Part shown: positions 35,799 to 44,052 of the stretch, piece after piece
Layout: every line of letters begins with the position of its first letter
How positions within the stretch are numbered: position 1 is the stretch's first letter
Source of the DNA: Dyadobacter diqingensis
GTDB taxonomy: Bacteria > Bacteroidota > Bacteroidia > Cytophagales > Spirosomataceae
Direction of reading: 5' to 3'
DNA length: 64,000 nt
Assembly: GCF_024220585.1 (NCBI RefSeq)
Contig: NZ_JAMXKF010000007.1
Coordinates: 56,775 to 120,774 of the forward strand
Notes under the pieces: model-generated
Told to the model about the DNA's origin: nothing
Seen by the model: only the letters and a program-made list of their open reading frames with translations
The model's database searches: none
Position numbers and translations under genes: made by a program

Positions 35799-35871
35799 CA
35801 AAATCTGATATTTAATAAAACCAATGTGTGACTTATAGTAAAAATAGATCAAAATATCTGATCACCAATTT

Positions 35872-36633
35872 CTACTTCACCAGTTTTCTTACTTCCTCCT
35901 TCAACTCCCTCATTTCCTGATGCAAATTTTGCAAGCTGACAGAGGTTGAATCCGTTTCCATGTCAAAAGTGAGCTTGCTATGGACCTGCCAGATTTCTCT
36001 GACCTCACTCCTGTCAACAGCAATCGGACTGTATTCGGGATTAAGCGAAATCAGGTTTACAAAAGTCGTTTTATCGTCCTTTTGAATCTTTTTTACCAAA
36101 ATACTGTCGGCCGTCACAATCACATACATCCGGTTGCTTTTTACATGATCCCAGCCTTCAACGGCCTTGCCCACGATCCATTCATCCGACTGCAAAACCG
36201 GCGTCATGCTGTCACCGTCAACCTGAAACCCCCTGAAAGTCGCATTCCGGAACTCGGGCAACGGAATACCAAAAGCCGGCAGATTCTCAAACCAGTTTGC
36301 ATCACCAAGGTTATGAGGATAACCGGCAGCAGCCTTTGCACTGACAAGTACGATATTCTCCTTACCTGCATTATCGACGGTCACTACTTTCGGGCTCATC
36401 ACCGGCTCTCCTATCCGCAGATACTTTTGCCCGCTTTCTCCGAAAAGCCAGAGCGGATTGATATGATGCTGCTTTAAAAGCTCCTTCACAACCTGCCCGG
36501 GAATCCTGGTTCGCCCGCGTTCAATATCCGCAGTAGTGGCACTGATACCCAGCTGCTCGGCAAATGCAGCCTGGGTAAGATTCAACTCCTCTCTTATTTG
36601 CTTGAAACGTTTGCTTTCGTCTTCGATCGGCAT
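35872..36633 (-). CDS. XRE-S24 repressor, LexA/CI-like
   Basis: A 253-residue repressor with an N-terminal HTH_XRE domain (about 8-60; LNLTQAAFAEQLGISATTAD) and a C-terminal S24 peptidase-like domain. A cleavable-looking Ala-Gly bond occurs at 103-104 (SAKAAAGYP). The catalytic Ser142 is in GDSMTPVL and the Lys is at 181 or 182 in SILVKKI. It thus has what LexA, CI and HdiR-type repressors need for RecA-stimulated self-cleavage. A coiled C-terminus (HQEMRELKEEVRKLVK) is unusual. It is divergent from dinB, and three GGAAnnAnTCC sites sit between them, so it very probably controls itself and the polymerases. It is not a canonical LexA. Confidence 0.9.
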   Translation of the reverse strand: MPIEDESKRFKQIREELNLTQAAFAEQLGISATTADIERGRTRIPGQVVKELLKQHHINPLWLFGESGQKYLRIGEPVMSPKVVTVDNAGKENIVLVSAKAAAGYPHNLGDANWFENLPAFGIPLPEFRNATFRGFQVDGDSMTPVLQSDEWIVGKAVEGWDHVKSNRMYVIVTADSILVKKIQKDDKTTFVNLISLNPEYSPIAVDRSEVREIWQVHSKLTFDMETDSTSVSLQNLHQEMRELKEEVRKLVK

Positions 36634-36670
36634 AGGTCTGAGAAACTTGGGGTTAACGGGCTAATATTGT

Positions 36671-36678
36671 CAAAGATA
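36671..36678 (-). promoter_or_regulatory. -7 promoter box of the XRE-S24 repressor gene (minus strand)
   Basis: The minus strand reads TATCTTTG, a full match to TAnnTTTG, 38 bases before the ATG at 36633. Operator site 1 lies 10-20 bases upstream of it, covering the -33 region. Confidence 0.6.
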
Positions 36679-36688
36679 TAATTTTTTT

Positions 36689-36699
36689 GGAATATTTCC
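36689..36699. promoter_or_regulatory. Operator-like site 1 (GGAATATTTCC)
   Basis: Part of the longer palindrome TGGAATATTTCCA. It covers the -33 region of the repressor gene promoter on the minus strand. It shares GGAAnnAnTCC-type symmetry with the two neighbouring sites. Confidence 0.65.
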
Positions 36700-36731
36700 A
36701 TTGTTTATTCAGGAATTAATCCATAATTTTG
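36700..36731 (+). promoter_or_regulatory. Promoter of dinB
   Basis: ATTG at 36700-36703, 20-base spacer, then TAATTTTG at 36724-36731, a full TAnnTTTG match. The dinB ATG is at 36763. Operator site 2 lies between the two boxes and site 3 overlaps the end of the -7 box. Confidence 0.6.
36712..36722. promoter_or_regulatory. Operator-like site 2 (GGAATTAATCC)
   Basis: An 11-bp near-palindrome (GGA/TCC arms) lying between the -33 and -7 boxes of dinB, 23 bases from site 1. Confidence 0.6.
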
Positions 36732-36741
36732 GAAATAATCC
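36731..36741. promoter_or_regulatory. Operator-like site 3 (GGAAATAATCC)
   Basis: An 11-bp site overlapping the last base of the dinB -7 box and the expected transcription start, 19 bases from site 2. Binding here would block dinB. Confidence 0.6.
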
Positions 36742-36762
36742 ATCAACTAGTAAAAATTCCAA

Positions 36763-38001
36763 ATGAACATGGAGCGAACTATCCTGCATATGGACCTCGA
36801 TACATTTTTCGTCTCTGTCGAACGTAAGATTGATAATCGTTTGGAAGGAAAACCCATTTTGGTAGGAGGAATTGGTGACCGTGGGGTCGTGGCGGCATGC
36901 AGTTATGAAACCCGTTCATTCGGTGTACACTCAGGGATGCCCATGAAAATGGCAAGAAACCTTTGCCCTGAGGCTACGGTCATACGCGGTGAAGGCGGTG
37001 TGTATTCAGAGCATTCAAAAGTCGTTTCTGAAATTATCCGGCAAGCTGTTCCGGTTTTTGAGAAAGCCAGTATCGATGAATTTTACGCAGATTTATCAGG
37101 GATGGACAGATTTCAGGGATCGTCTTACAAAATGGCGCAGGAGCTCCGGATGCGGATTAAAAAAGAAGCAGGACTTCCAATTTCATTTGGACTCTCGGCC
37201 AATAAACTGGTTTCGAAAGTAGCAACCGGTACTGCCAAACCAGATAATGAAAGAAAGATTGAATTTGGAACAGAAAAAAGTTTTTTGGCGCCGATGTTAG
37301 TCAAAAAAATTCCGATGGTCGGTGATAAAACAACGCAAATTTTATACAATCTGGGTATTAAACATGTAAAAACGATACAGGAAATGCCTGTTGAAATGAT
37401 GGCAAAAGTGTTGGGTAAAAACGGTTTCGTATTATGGAATCGTGCCAATGGAATAGATGATACACCGATTATCCCCTTTCACGAGCGAAAATCAATTTCC
37501 AATGAGCGCACTTTTGGCAAGGATACGGGAGACGTGAAACGGATGCGTGAAATGATCAGAGCTATGACTGAAAACCTGGCCTATCAGCTTAGAAACGGTG
37601 ACAAATTGACGTCTTGTATTTCGGTAAAAATACGGTACTCCGATTTTAATACTTTTTCAAAACAACTAAAAATCCCGTACACATCGGCAGATCACATGCT
37701 GATACCGCAAATTGAAAGGTTATTTGACCAACTTCATAACCGCAGGATGATGGTTCGACTTGTAGGTGTCACGTTCAGTGATTTGGTAAATGGAAACTAT
37801 CAGATCAATATGTTTGACGATTCCGAAGAAAAACTAAATCTATACCAGGCCATGGATCTTTTACGAAACCGCTACGGAACAGACAAACGAGGCAACTCGA
37901 TTGTAAGCTGGGGCACCACACTGGGCATTGCCAATATATCGAGCATGGGAAACCCCTTCAACGGAGAGCCTCCGATCATTCCGGCACACAGGAATGCTTA
38001 G
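36763..38001 (+). CDS. dinB: DNA polymerase IV, Y-family translesion polymerase
   Basis: Error-prone translesion polymerase of 412 residues. The catalytic carboxylates are intact: Asp11 in MDLDTFF, and Asp105-Glu106 in SIDEFYADL. The steric-gate aromatic is in DTFFVSVE. Palm and finger motifs ACSYETRSFGVHSGMPM and FGLSANKLVSKVATG, and the HhH thumb VKKIPMVGDKTTQILYNLGI, are present, followed by the little-finger domain. The start is ATG 36763; a Met two codons later is also possible. A LexA-like repressor is divergent and a second DnaE follows, so this is a damage-inducible mutasome-like cassette. No imuA or separate imuB is seen, and no clear beta-clamp motif was identified at the C-terminus. 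Confidence 0.94.
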   Translation: MNMERTILHMDLDTFFVSVERKIDNRLEGKPILVGGIGDRGVVAACSYETRSFGVHSGMPMKMARNLCPEATVIRGEGGVYSEHSKVVSEIIRQAVPVFEKASIDEFYADLSGMDRFQGSSYKMAQELRMRIKKEAGLPISFGLSANKLVSKVATGTAKPDNERKIEFGTEKSFLAPMLVKKIPMVGDKTTQILYNLGIKHVKTIQEMPVEMMAKVLGKNGFVLWNRANGIDDTPIIPFHERKSISNERTFGKDTGDVKRMREMIRAMTENLAYQLRNGDKLTSCISVKIRYSDFNTFSKQLKIPYTSADHMLIPQIERLFDQLHNRRMMVRLVGVTFSDLVNGNYQINMFDDSEEKLNLYQAMDLLRNRYGTDKRGNSIVSWGTTLGIANISSMGNPFNGEPPIIPAHRNA

Positions 38002-38236
38002 GGAAAGATGATGGAGAAGTTTGCCGGTAAATTTCAGGCTGCATAGTGGCTACTTGTTTATGGCCAAGGTCAATAACAAATTTACAGGCTCGATCGGAGC
38101 ATTTTATAACGGATAGTAAGCATAAATCACACGAACTAAAACGCTTACATCCGTTCCGGGTTGGACCAGCAATCTGTAATATTTTCACTGTAAAACTTTC
38201 ATCCCTTAGGGATTCCTCAGCGTCCCCCAAAAGATC
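38002..38236. other. Spacer between dinB and dnaE
   Basis: 235 bases with no supportable gene; the small open frames have no recognisable features. A palindrome ATCCCTTAGGGAT lies at 38201-38213, 24 bases before the dnaE start. The repressor motif GGAAnnAnTCC is not present. The spacer may carry a separate dnaE control site or old repeat sequence. Confidence 0.4.
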
Positions 38237-41200
38237 ATGTTACTCAACTGCCACTCTTATTTCAGTCTTCGCTACGGGATGATACCGGAGGAAGAATTAC
38301 TTAAACTTTGCGTGCAGCATGATTATCATACCATCGCGCTTACCGATATCAACAATACTTCCGGTTGCCTGAATTTTGTGCGCACGGCTGCTAAATATGA
38401 CGTCAAGCCCATTCTGGGTATCGACTTCCGGAATGGTATGCAGCAACAGTTTATAGGGTTGGCAAAAAACAATACCGGTTTTCAGGAATTGAATGCCTAT
38501 TTATCCGGGCATTCCCATAACAAAACCAGTTTTCCAGATCAGGCTCCGCCCCTCGAAAATGTGTTTTTCATTTATTCATTTGCGCAGCTTCTGAAGACAA
38601 AAAAAGAATCGTTTGCCGACAACGAATACATCGGGATCGCTATCAAGGACTTAAATCGTATCCGGTTTTCACCACTGGCGAGGCACGAAGAGCGCTTTGT
38701 CATATTACATCCGGTGAGTTTCCGGCACAAGAAGGATTTCAGTGCGCACCGGCTTTTGCGTTCCATTGATGAAAATACATTGCTGAGTAAACTTTCAAAT
38801 TTTACCATTGGTGAAGAAACGGAGCAGATATTGCCTGCTAAAACGCTCGAATATCAATTTAAAAACCTCGACACCATTGTTTACAACACCGAAAAGCTGA
38901 TGGATCAGTGCAACATCCATTTTACTTTCGGGGAGGAAAGGCAGCACCAGAACCTCAAAATATACAAGGAAAACGAGGCTGAAGATTATCAACTGCTAAC
39001 GTCTTTAACCTATAAAGCACTCGGCTATCGGTATGGAAACGATATTAATGACAAAATTTTTGACCGGATATCATCAGAACTGGAAATTATACAGAAACAA
39101 AATTTCGTCCCGTTTTTCCTCGTCAACCACGACATTGTAAGTTATGCAAAACAGAAAGGTTATTATTACGTCGGACGGGGAAGCGGGGCCAACAGTATCG
39201 TTGCTTATTTGCTAAGCATAACCAACGTCGACCCGATCGAACTGGATCTTTATTTTGAACGCTTCATCAACATTCATAGAAAAAACCCTCCCGATTTTGA
39301 CATCGATTTTTCGTGGAAAGACCGGGAGGATATTACCCGTTACATTTTCGAGACGTTTGGTAAAAAAGGCCAGGCCGCGCTTTTAGGTACGTACAGCACC
39401 TTTCAGCATAGTGCTGCGGTGCGCGAGCTGGGCAAAGTTTTTGGTTTGCCGGCCTATGAAATCGATGCACTCAGCGACGGAAAATATGATACCCAAAAGC
39501 TTGATCAGTTGTCAGCTCTGGTGATCAAATATGCAGCGTATTTTCAGGAAAACAAGCAACCCAATCACCTGAGCATTCATGCCGGAGGAATTCTGATTTC
39601 CGAGCGGCCGATCCATTATTTTTCAGCGACCGACCTTCCGCCGAAGGGTTTTCCCACAACCCAGTTCGACATGGTTATCGCCGAAGATGTAGGGCTGAAC
39701 AAATATGATATTCTCAGTCAGCGCGGGCTGGCGAAAATCAAGGAGACTTTGGAAATCATCCGTTACAACAAACCCGAAGCTCCGGAAATTGATATTGACG
39801 ACGTAAAGCAGTTCAAGATTGATCCCCGGATCAACGACCTCATTAAGCAGGCGCAGTGCATTGGTTGTTTCTACGTAGAATCACCTGCGATGCGTATGCT
39901 TCTGAAAAAACTGGAAGTGGATAACTATCTGGGTCTGGTGGCTGCAAGCTCCATTATTCGTCCGGGTGTTGCCAAAAGCGGCATGATGCGGGAGTATATT
40001 TTGCGGCATCAGGACCATGACAGAGTGCAAAACGCTCATCCGGTTCTGCTCGATTTAATGCCGGAAACTTATGGCATCATGGTTTATCAGGAAGATGTGA
40101 TCAAGGTTGCCCATTACTTTGCCGACTTAACACTGGGAGAAGCCGATGTGATCCGCCGTGGTATGAGCGGAAAATTTCGCGGGCGGGACGAATTCGAGCA
40201 GGTTAAGGCCAAGTTTTTCAAAAATTGCAGAAACAAAAAATATGATTCCAAGATCACAGAGGAGATCTGGGGGCAGATCGCCAGTTTTGCCGGTTATGCT
40301 TTTGCGAAAGGACATTCCGCATCCTACGCGGTAGAAAGTTATCAGACACTTTTCCTGAAAGCCTATTACCCGCTCGAATTCATGGTAGCCGTGCTGAATA
40401 ACGGCGGCGGCTTTTATGCGCCCGAGTTATATGTCCATGAAGCGAGAATGCACGGCGGCAATGTGCTTGCACCTTGCGTCAACCACAGCCAGGCCCAGGC
40501 CGTGATCAAGGGAAACGATATTTATCTGGGCATGCAGTCTTTAAATGAAATTGAAGAAAAAACCATTCTCCGGATCATAGAAGCACGTGAAGCCGAAGGC
40601 CACTTCACTTCATTGAACAATTTTCTGGACCGGGTGGCGATTTCCATTGAACAGCTGACCATCCTGATCCGTATCAATGCGTTCCGGTTTACGAAAATCG
40701 ATAAAAAAACGTTGTTATGGAAAGCACATTTCCGGCTAAACAAGGCTGTAAACAAGACTCCCCAAAAACAATTATTTCAGGTTGACGTAAAAGAATTTGC
40801 TTTGCCGACATTTGAGACATCTTCCACCGACGAGGCGTACGACCAGATCGAACTGTTGGGTTATCCGCTTTGCAGTCCGTTTGAACTTCTGAAAAACCCG
40901 ATGTCGAAAAGCGTGATGTCAAAAGATCTGTACAAACATATTGACCAGGAAGTTATTCAATATGGCTATCTGGTGGCCGTCAAGAACACCCGTACCTCAA
41001 AAGGCGAACGGATGCAGTTTGGTACGTTTCTGGATCAGGAAGGACAATTTATCGACACTGTACATTTCCCGCCGGTCGCGGCAAAATACAATTTCTCCAA
41101 CAAGGGTGTGTACAAGATTTATGGCAAAGTGATTGACGAGTTTGGCTTTCTGAGCATTGAAGTGACTGAGATTATACGGATGGATTTAGCCTTGCGATAA
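38237..41200 (+). CDS. dnaE: Second DNA polymerase III alpha subunit, error-prone type
   Basis: A C-family polymerase of 987 residues, shorter than the main replicative DnaE (over 1100). It begins with a PHP domain (LNCHSYFSLRYG, IALTDINN), in which the first metal His of the usual HxH is Asn, so proofreading by PHP is unlikely. The polymerase core has YYVGRGSGANSIVAYLLSIT, then FERFINIHRKNPPDFDIDFSW with the catalytic Asp355/Asp357 region. It also has GTYSTFQHSAAVRELGKVFG, LSIHAGGI, IMVYQEDVIKVAHYFA and FAKGHSASYAVESYQT. A tau-binding tail is not evident. With dinB and the LexA-like repressor upstream, it most likely serves damage-induced synthesis (DnaE2-like). Family identity is certain; the role is inferred. 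Confidence 0.92.
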   Translation: MLLNCHSYFSLRYGMIPEEELLKLCVQHDYHTIALTDINNTSGCLNFVRTAAKYDVKPILGIDFRNGMQQQFIGLAKNNTGFQELNAYLSGHSHNKTSFPDQAPPLENVFFIYSFAQLLKTKKESFADNEYIGIAIKDLNRIRFSPLARHEERFVILHPVSFRHKKDFSAHRLLRSIDENTLLSKLSNFTIGEETEQILPAKTLEYQFKNLDTIVYNTEKLMDQCNIHFTFGEERQHQNLKIYKENEAEDYQLLTSLTYKALGYRYGNDINDKIFDRISSELEIIQKQNFVPFFLVNHDIVSYAKQKGYYYVGRGSGANSIVAYLLSITNVDPIELDLYFERFINIHRKNPPDFDIDFSWKDREDITRYIFETFGKKGQAALLGTYSTFQHSAAVRELGKVFGLPAYEIDALSDGKYDTQKLDQLSALVIKYAAYFQENKQPNHLSIHAGGILISERPIHYFSATDLPPKGFPTTQFDMVIAEDVGLNKYDILSQRGLAKIKETLEIIRYNKPEAPEIDIDDVKQFKIDPRINDLIKQAQCIGCFYVESPAMRMLLKKLEVDNYLGLVAASSIIRPGVAKSGMMREYILRHQDHDRVQNAHPVLLDLMPETYGIMVYQEDVIKVAHYFADLTLGEADVIRRGMSGKFRGRDEFEQVKAKFFKNCRNKKYDSKITEEIWGQIASFAGYAFAKGHSASYAVESYQTLFLKAYYPLEFMVAVLNNGGGFYAPELYVHEARMHGGNVLAPCVNHSQAQAVIKGNDIYLGMQSLNEIEEKTILRIIEAREAEGHFTSLNNFLDRVAISIEQLTILIRINAFRFTKIDKKTLLWKAHFRLNKAVNKTPQKQLFQVDVKEFALPTFETSSTDEAYDQIELLGYPLCSPFELLKNPMSKSVMSKDLYKHIDQEVIQYGYLVAVKNTRTSKGERMQFGTFLDQEGQFIDTVHFPPVAAKYNFSNKGVYKIYGKVIDEFGFLSIEVTEIIRMDLALR

Positions 41201-41293
41201 CGGATACGATAATTTTATTTTACATTTTTCTGTTGTACCTGTGACATTTACCCTTTCAAATGATACTAATGTTCTGTCATTAAATGAACAGCG

Positions 41294-41809
41294 ATGAATT
41301 CTGTAAACAAAACGTATTTCGTGCAAATCATTCAGGAGCATCAGGGCATTATCAACAGCATCTGCCATATCTACTATGCCGACTATGAAGATGTAAAGGA
41401 TGCGCGGCAGGACATTATTTTACAATTGTGGAAATCACTGCCGACCTTTCGCGGCGACTCCAAAATCAGCACCTGGATTTACCGGGTAGCGTTGAACACC
41501 GTGCTCGTCAAAATCAAAAAAGACAGGAAAAACACACTGAGTGATCCTTTGTCGGACGTTCATCTGAACACCGGCTCCCACACCGATGATCCGCCAAATG
41601 ATGATGTGGAGCAACTCCTGTTCCTCGTCGATCGACTCGAAGCAACCGACAAAGCCGTTATGATCTTACATTTTGAGGGTTATAACCATAAGGAAATTGC
41701 TGAAACACTGAACATGACGGCTACCAACATCAGCACCCGTATGAACCGGATCAAGAACAAACTTAAAGAAACTTTTAAAGCGGCCTATCATGAAATCAGA
41801 TCCATTTAA
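41294..41809 (+). CDS. ECF-type RNA polymerase sigma factor
   Basis: A 171-residue sigma-70 family factor with region 2 (IINSICHIYYADYEDVKDARQDIILQLWKSLPTF, then STWIYRVALNTV) and region 4 at about 105-165 (LDRLEATDKAVMILHFEGY, HKEIAETLNMTATNISTRMNRIKNKL). No zinc-binding or extra domain is attached. It overlaps by 20 bases a short downstream ORF that begins inside its end, as ECF sigma genes often overlap their anti-sigma genes. That partner is only 65 residues and may be truncated, so control of this sigma factor could be abnormal. Confidence 0.9.
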   Translation: MNSVNKTYFVQIIQEHQGIINSICHIYYADYEDVKDARQDIILQLWKSLPTFRGDSKISTWIYRVALNTVLVKIKKDRKNTLSDPLSDVHLNTGSHTDDPPNDDVEQLLFLVDRLEATDKAVMILHFEGYNHKEIAETLNMTATNISTRMNRIKNKLKETFKAAYHEIRSI

Positions 41810-41987
41810 TGCTTCCTGGAACAGGTTCAAAAGTTCAAACAGCCTGATCCAAATCAGTCAGGATGAAATTCTTGACATTATTGAAAATGCCGAGAAAAAC
41901 TCCTTCCATTTTTCGTCAGCGCGTATTTTCCGCAACGCTGCTATTTTTTCTTTCCTGATCATATTTTGTCAAAATTGTTATCTGTAA
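41790..41987 (+). CDS. Short membrane ORF, possibly a truncated anti-sigma-like protein
   Basis: A 65-residue ORF beginning inside the end of the sigma-factor gene (ATG at 41790). It has a charged, helical N-terminus (SDPFNASWNRFKSSNSL, then ISQDEILDIIENAEKNS) and one C-terminal hydrophobic segment (NAAIFSFLIIFCQNCYL), after which it stops. Downstream partners of ECF sigma factors are usually 150 residues or more, with a membrane segment followed by a periplasmic part. The stop here is directly followed by the lgt ATG (TAAATG at 41985-41990). A truncation by an old deletion is likely but not proven; a functional mini-protein is the alternative. Confidence 0.55.
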   Translation: MKSDPFNASWNRFKSSNSLIQISQDEILDIIENAEKNSFHFSSARIFRNAAIFSFLIIFCQNCYL

Positions 41988-42848
41988 ATGGATCTCGCAC
42001 CGCTTTCCTACATACACTGGGACGTAAACCCTAATGTATTTCCAAATCTTGAAATCCCGAAATGGTATGGTTTATGTTGGGCAACAGGCGTATTGCTGGC
42101 CTATCAGGGTATGCGCTACATCTATAAAAAAGAGGGAAAAGGACTCAATCAGCTTGATATCCTGGCAACCTATATCATGGTCGGAACTTTACTTGGCGCC
42201 AGACTGGGGCATATTATTTTCTACGATCCGACGTATTACTGGCATCACCCGATTGAAATTCTCCCGATACGTCTGACACCATCTTTTGAATTTACGGGCT
42301 TATCCGGACTGGCAAGTCATGGCGGTGGTATCGGCGTTTTCTTATCCATTTATCTCTATTGCAGAAAATATCAGGAAAGCTTTCTGCAAATCGCAGACAG
42401 ACTCACCATTGCTGTTGCTTTAACGGGTGCATTTATCCGGTTTGGAAATCTATTAAATTCTGAAATGATCGGGGTACCGACAAATCTTCCCTGGGCTTTT
42501 GTTTTCACTTCAACCGATAACATCCCAAGGCATCCCGCACAACTCTACGAATCCCTTTTTTGCCTTTTCCTCTTCGCTCTTTTATTTTCATTATGGAAAA
42601 CAAAAGCAGACAGGATCCGGGACGGCTTCCTTTTAGGCGTATTTCTAACCACACTTTTCAGCTTCCGCTTTGTTGATGAATTTTTCAAAATCAACCAGGA
42701 ACCGTTTGAAGATGAACTATTGCTGAATATGGGACAAATACTGAGCATACCCTTTTTCCTGACCGGTATCATTTTAATTTTCAGATCAAACAGACGCCAA
42801 AATTCCGCTTTTCCAACCCCGGGTTCAGGACCTCCAGGAAGCGTTTAA
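41988..42848 (+). CDS. lgt: Prolipoprotein diacylglyceryl transferase
   Basis: Inner-membrane enzyme that attaches diacylglycerol to the lipobox cysteine of prolipoproteins, needed for the many lipoproteins of this window. The 286-residue protein has the expected seven membrane segments and key motifs: LASHGGGIGVFLS (His111), AFIRFGNLLNSEMIG (the family N/E signature), then DNIPRHPAQLYES. The start codon follows the previous stop without a gap, suggesting translational coupling. Normal length. The final part, after the last helix, is a short hydrophilic tail. Confidence 0.94.
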   Translation: MDLAPLSYIHWDVNPNVFPNLEIPKWYGLCWATGVLLAYQGMRYIYKKEGKGLNQLDILATYIMVGTLLGARLGHIIFYDPTYYWHHPIEILPIRLTPSFEFTGLSGLASHGGGIGVFLSIYLYCRKYQESFLQIADRLTIAVALTGAFIRFGNLLNSEMIGVPTNLPWAFVFTSTDNIPRHPAQLYESLFCLFLFALLFSLWKTKADRIRDGFLLGVFLTTLFSFRFVDEFFKINQEPFEDELLLNMGQILSIPFFLTGIILIFRSNRRQNSAFPTPGSGPPGSV

Positions 42849-42875
42849 AATCAAAAAATGCTTGTCAATTTTCCG

Positions 42876-42907
42876 GTTGCAGCCGCTTTGGGCGACACCT
42901 ATTTTTG
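42876..42907 (+). promoter_or_regulatory. Promoter of ada
   Basis: GTTG at 42876-42879, 20-base spacer, TATTTTTG at 42900-42907 (full TAnnTTTG match), then the chosen ATG at 42922. It decides between the ATG and the earlier TTG, which would lie upstream of the promoter. Confidence 0.55.
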
Positions 42908-42921
42908 TAAGAAAAAACACC

Positions 42922-43959
42922 ATGCTTACAAACGAAATCATGTACCAGGCCCTGGTCGATAAAGATGTTTCCTATGAAGGGAGTTTTATTGCGGCCGTTA
43001 AAACTACCGGAATTTTTTGTCGTCCTACCTGCACCGCCAGAAAACCGAAACCGGCAAATGTTGAGTTTTTTAAAACTACCAAAGACGCTATTCTCCATGG
43101 TTACCGGCCCTGCAAGGTTTGTAATCCGCTCGACAAAATGGGCGAAACCCCTCATTACGTACGCGAAATCCTAAGCGCATTAAGCCTTAATCCGTCTCAG
43201 AAATTCAAGGACTGGGATTTGATACAGCGAGGAATTGAACCCAGCAAAATCCGCCGGTGGTTTTTAAAAAATCATGGGATCACTTTTCAATCCTATCAGC
43301 GCATGTTCCGGATCAACTCTGCTTTCAAGAAAATTCAGGACGGACATAGCATTACATCCGTGGCATTCGATTCAGGTTATGAATCACTGAGCGGTTTCAA
43401 CGATTCCTTCAAATCCATTTTTGGCGTAGCGCCCACACTGAGCAAAAACAAACGGATCATCAACATAACCCGGCTGGAAACGCCACTGGGGCCTATGTTT
43501 GCCTGTGCCGTCGAAGAAGGTATTTGCCTGCTTGAATTCACAGACTGCCGGATGCTGGAAACCGAGTTCAAAACGTTGGCAAGGTTACTTAATGCCACGA
43601 TTGTTCAGGGTGAAAATGTCCATTTTGATCTTTTACAAACAGAACTAAACGCTTATTTTGAAGGCAGGCTGAAACATTTTTCGGTGCCGCTGTGCATGCC
43701 CGGAACAGATTTTCAAAAAGCGGCCTGGAAGGAACTGCAAAATATCCCTTACGCGGGAACACGGTCTTACAAACAGCAATCCATCGCACTTGAAAAACCG
43801 GAAGCAGTTCGGGCAATAGCCGGCGCCAACGGCATGAACAGAATATCAATACTCGTTCCCTGTCACCGGGTTATTGGAACAAACGGCGACCTGACGGGTT
43901 ATGGCGGCGGTATCTGGAGGAAGCAATGGCTGTTGGATCTTGAAAATAAAAATCGGTGA
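42922..43959 (+). CDS. ada: Ada: methylphosphotriester sensor, AraC-type activator and O6-methylguanine methyltransferase
   Basis: Adaptive-response protein that removes alkyl groups from DNA and, when methylated, activates repair genes. From the ATG at 42922 it has 345 residues. The N-terminal Zn domain has Cys33, Cys37, Cys64 and Cys67 (FCRPTCTAR, PCKVCNP); Cys33 is the likely methyl acceptor. An AraC-type HTH follows (about 90-175; ITSVAFDSGYESLSGFND). The C-terminal methyltransferase has the active-site motif LVPCHRVIG, and ends in YGGGIWRKQWLLDLE. All active residues are present. It stands behind its own promoter after lgt. The organism thus joins damage reversal and translesion functions within 7 kb of each other. 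Confidence 0.94.
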   Translation: MLTNEIMYQALVDKDVSYEGSFIAAVKTTGIFCRPTCTARKPKPANVEFFKTTKDAILHGYRPCKVCNPLDKMGETPHYVREILSALSLNPSQKFKDWDLIQRGIEPSKIRRWFLKNHGITFQSYQRMFRINSAFKKIQDGHSITSVAFDSGYESLSGFNDSFKSIFGVAPTLSKNKRIINITRLETPLGPMFACAVEEGICLLEFTDCRMLETEFKTLARLLNATIVQGENVHFDLLQTELNAYFEGRLKHFSVPLCMPGTDFQKAAWKELQNIPYAGTRSYKQQSIALEKPEAVRAIAGANGMNRISILVPCHRVIGTNGDLTGYGGGIWRKQWLLDLENKNR

Positions 43960-44052
43960 ATATCGCCATTTCCTCAAAATTGAATGATACCTTGATGCGT
44001 TAAGAAGGGGACTTATCCCGTTTCGTTTAACCAACTCATCAACGTATTCTTA

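Noticed and set aside
38046..38282. A 78-codon frame between dinB and dnaE (and an opposing 84-codon frame at 37976-38230)
   Set aside because: The plus frame overlaps the dnaE start, neither product has a known family, and both are in unconserved-looking spacer sequence.
42862..42921. Earlier TTG start for ada
   Set aside because: It would lie upstream of the promoter (GTTG-N20-TATTTTTG); the ATG at 42922 starts the conserved Ada domain in the right place.
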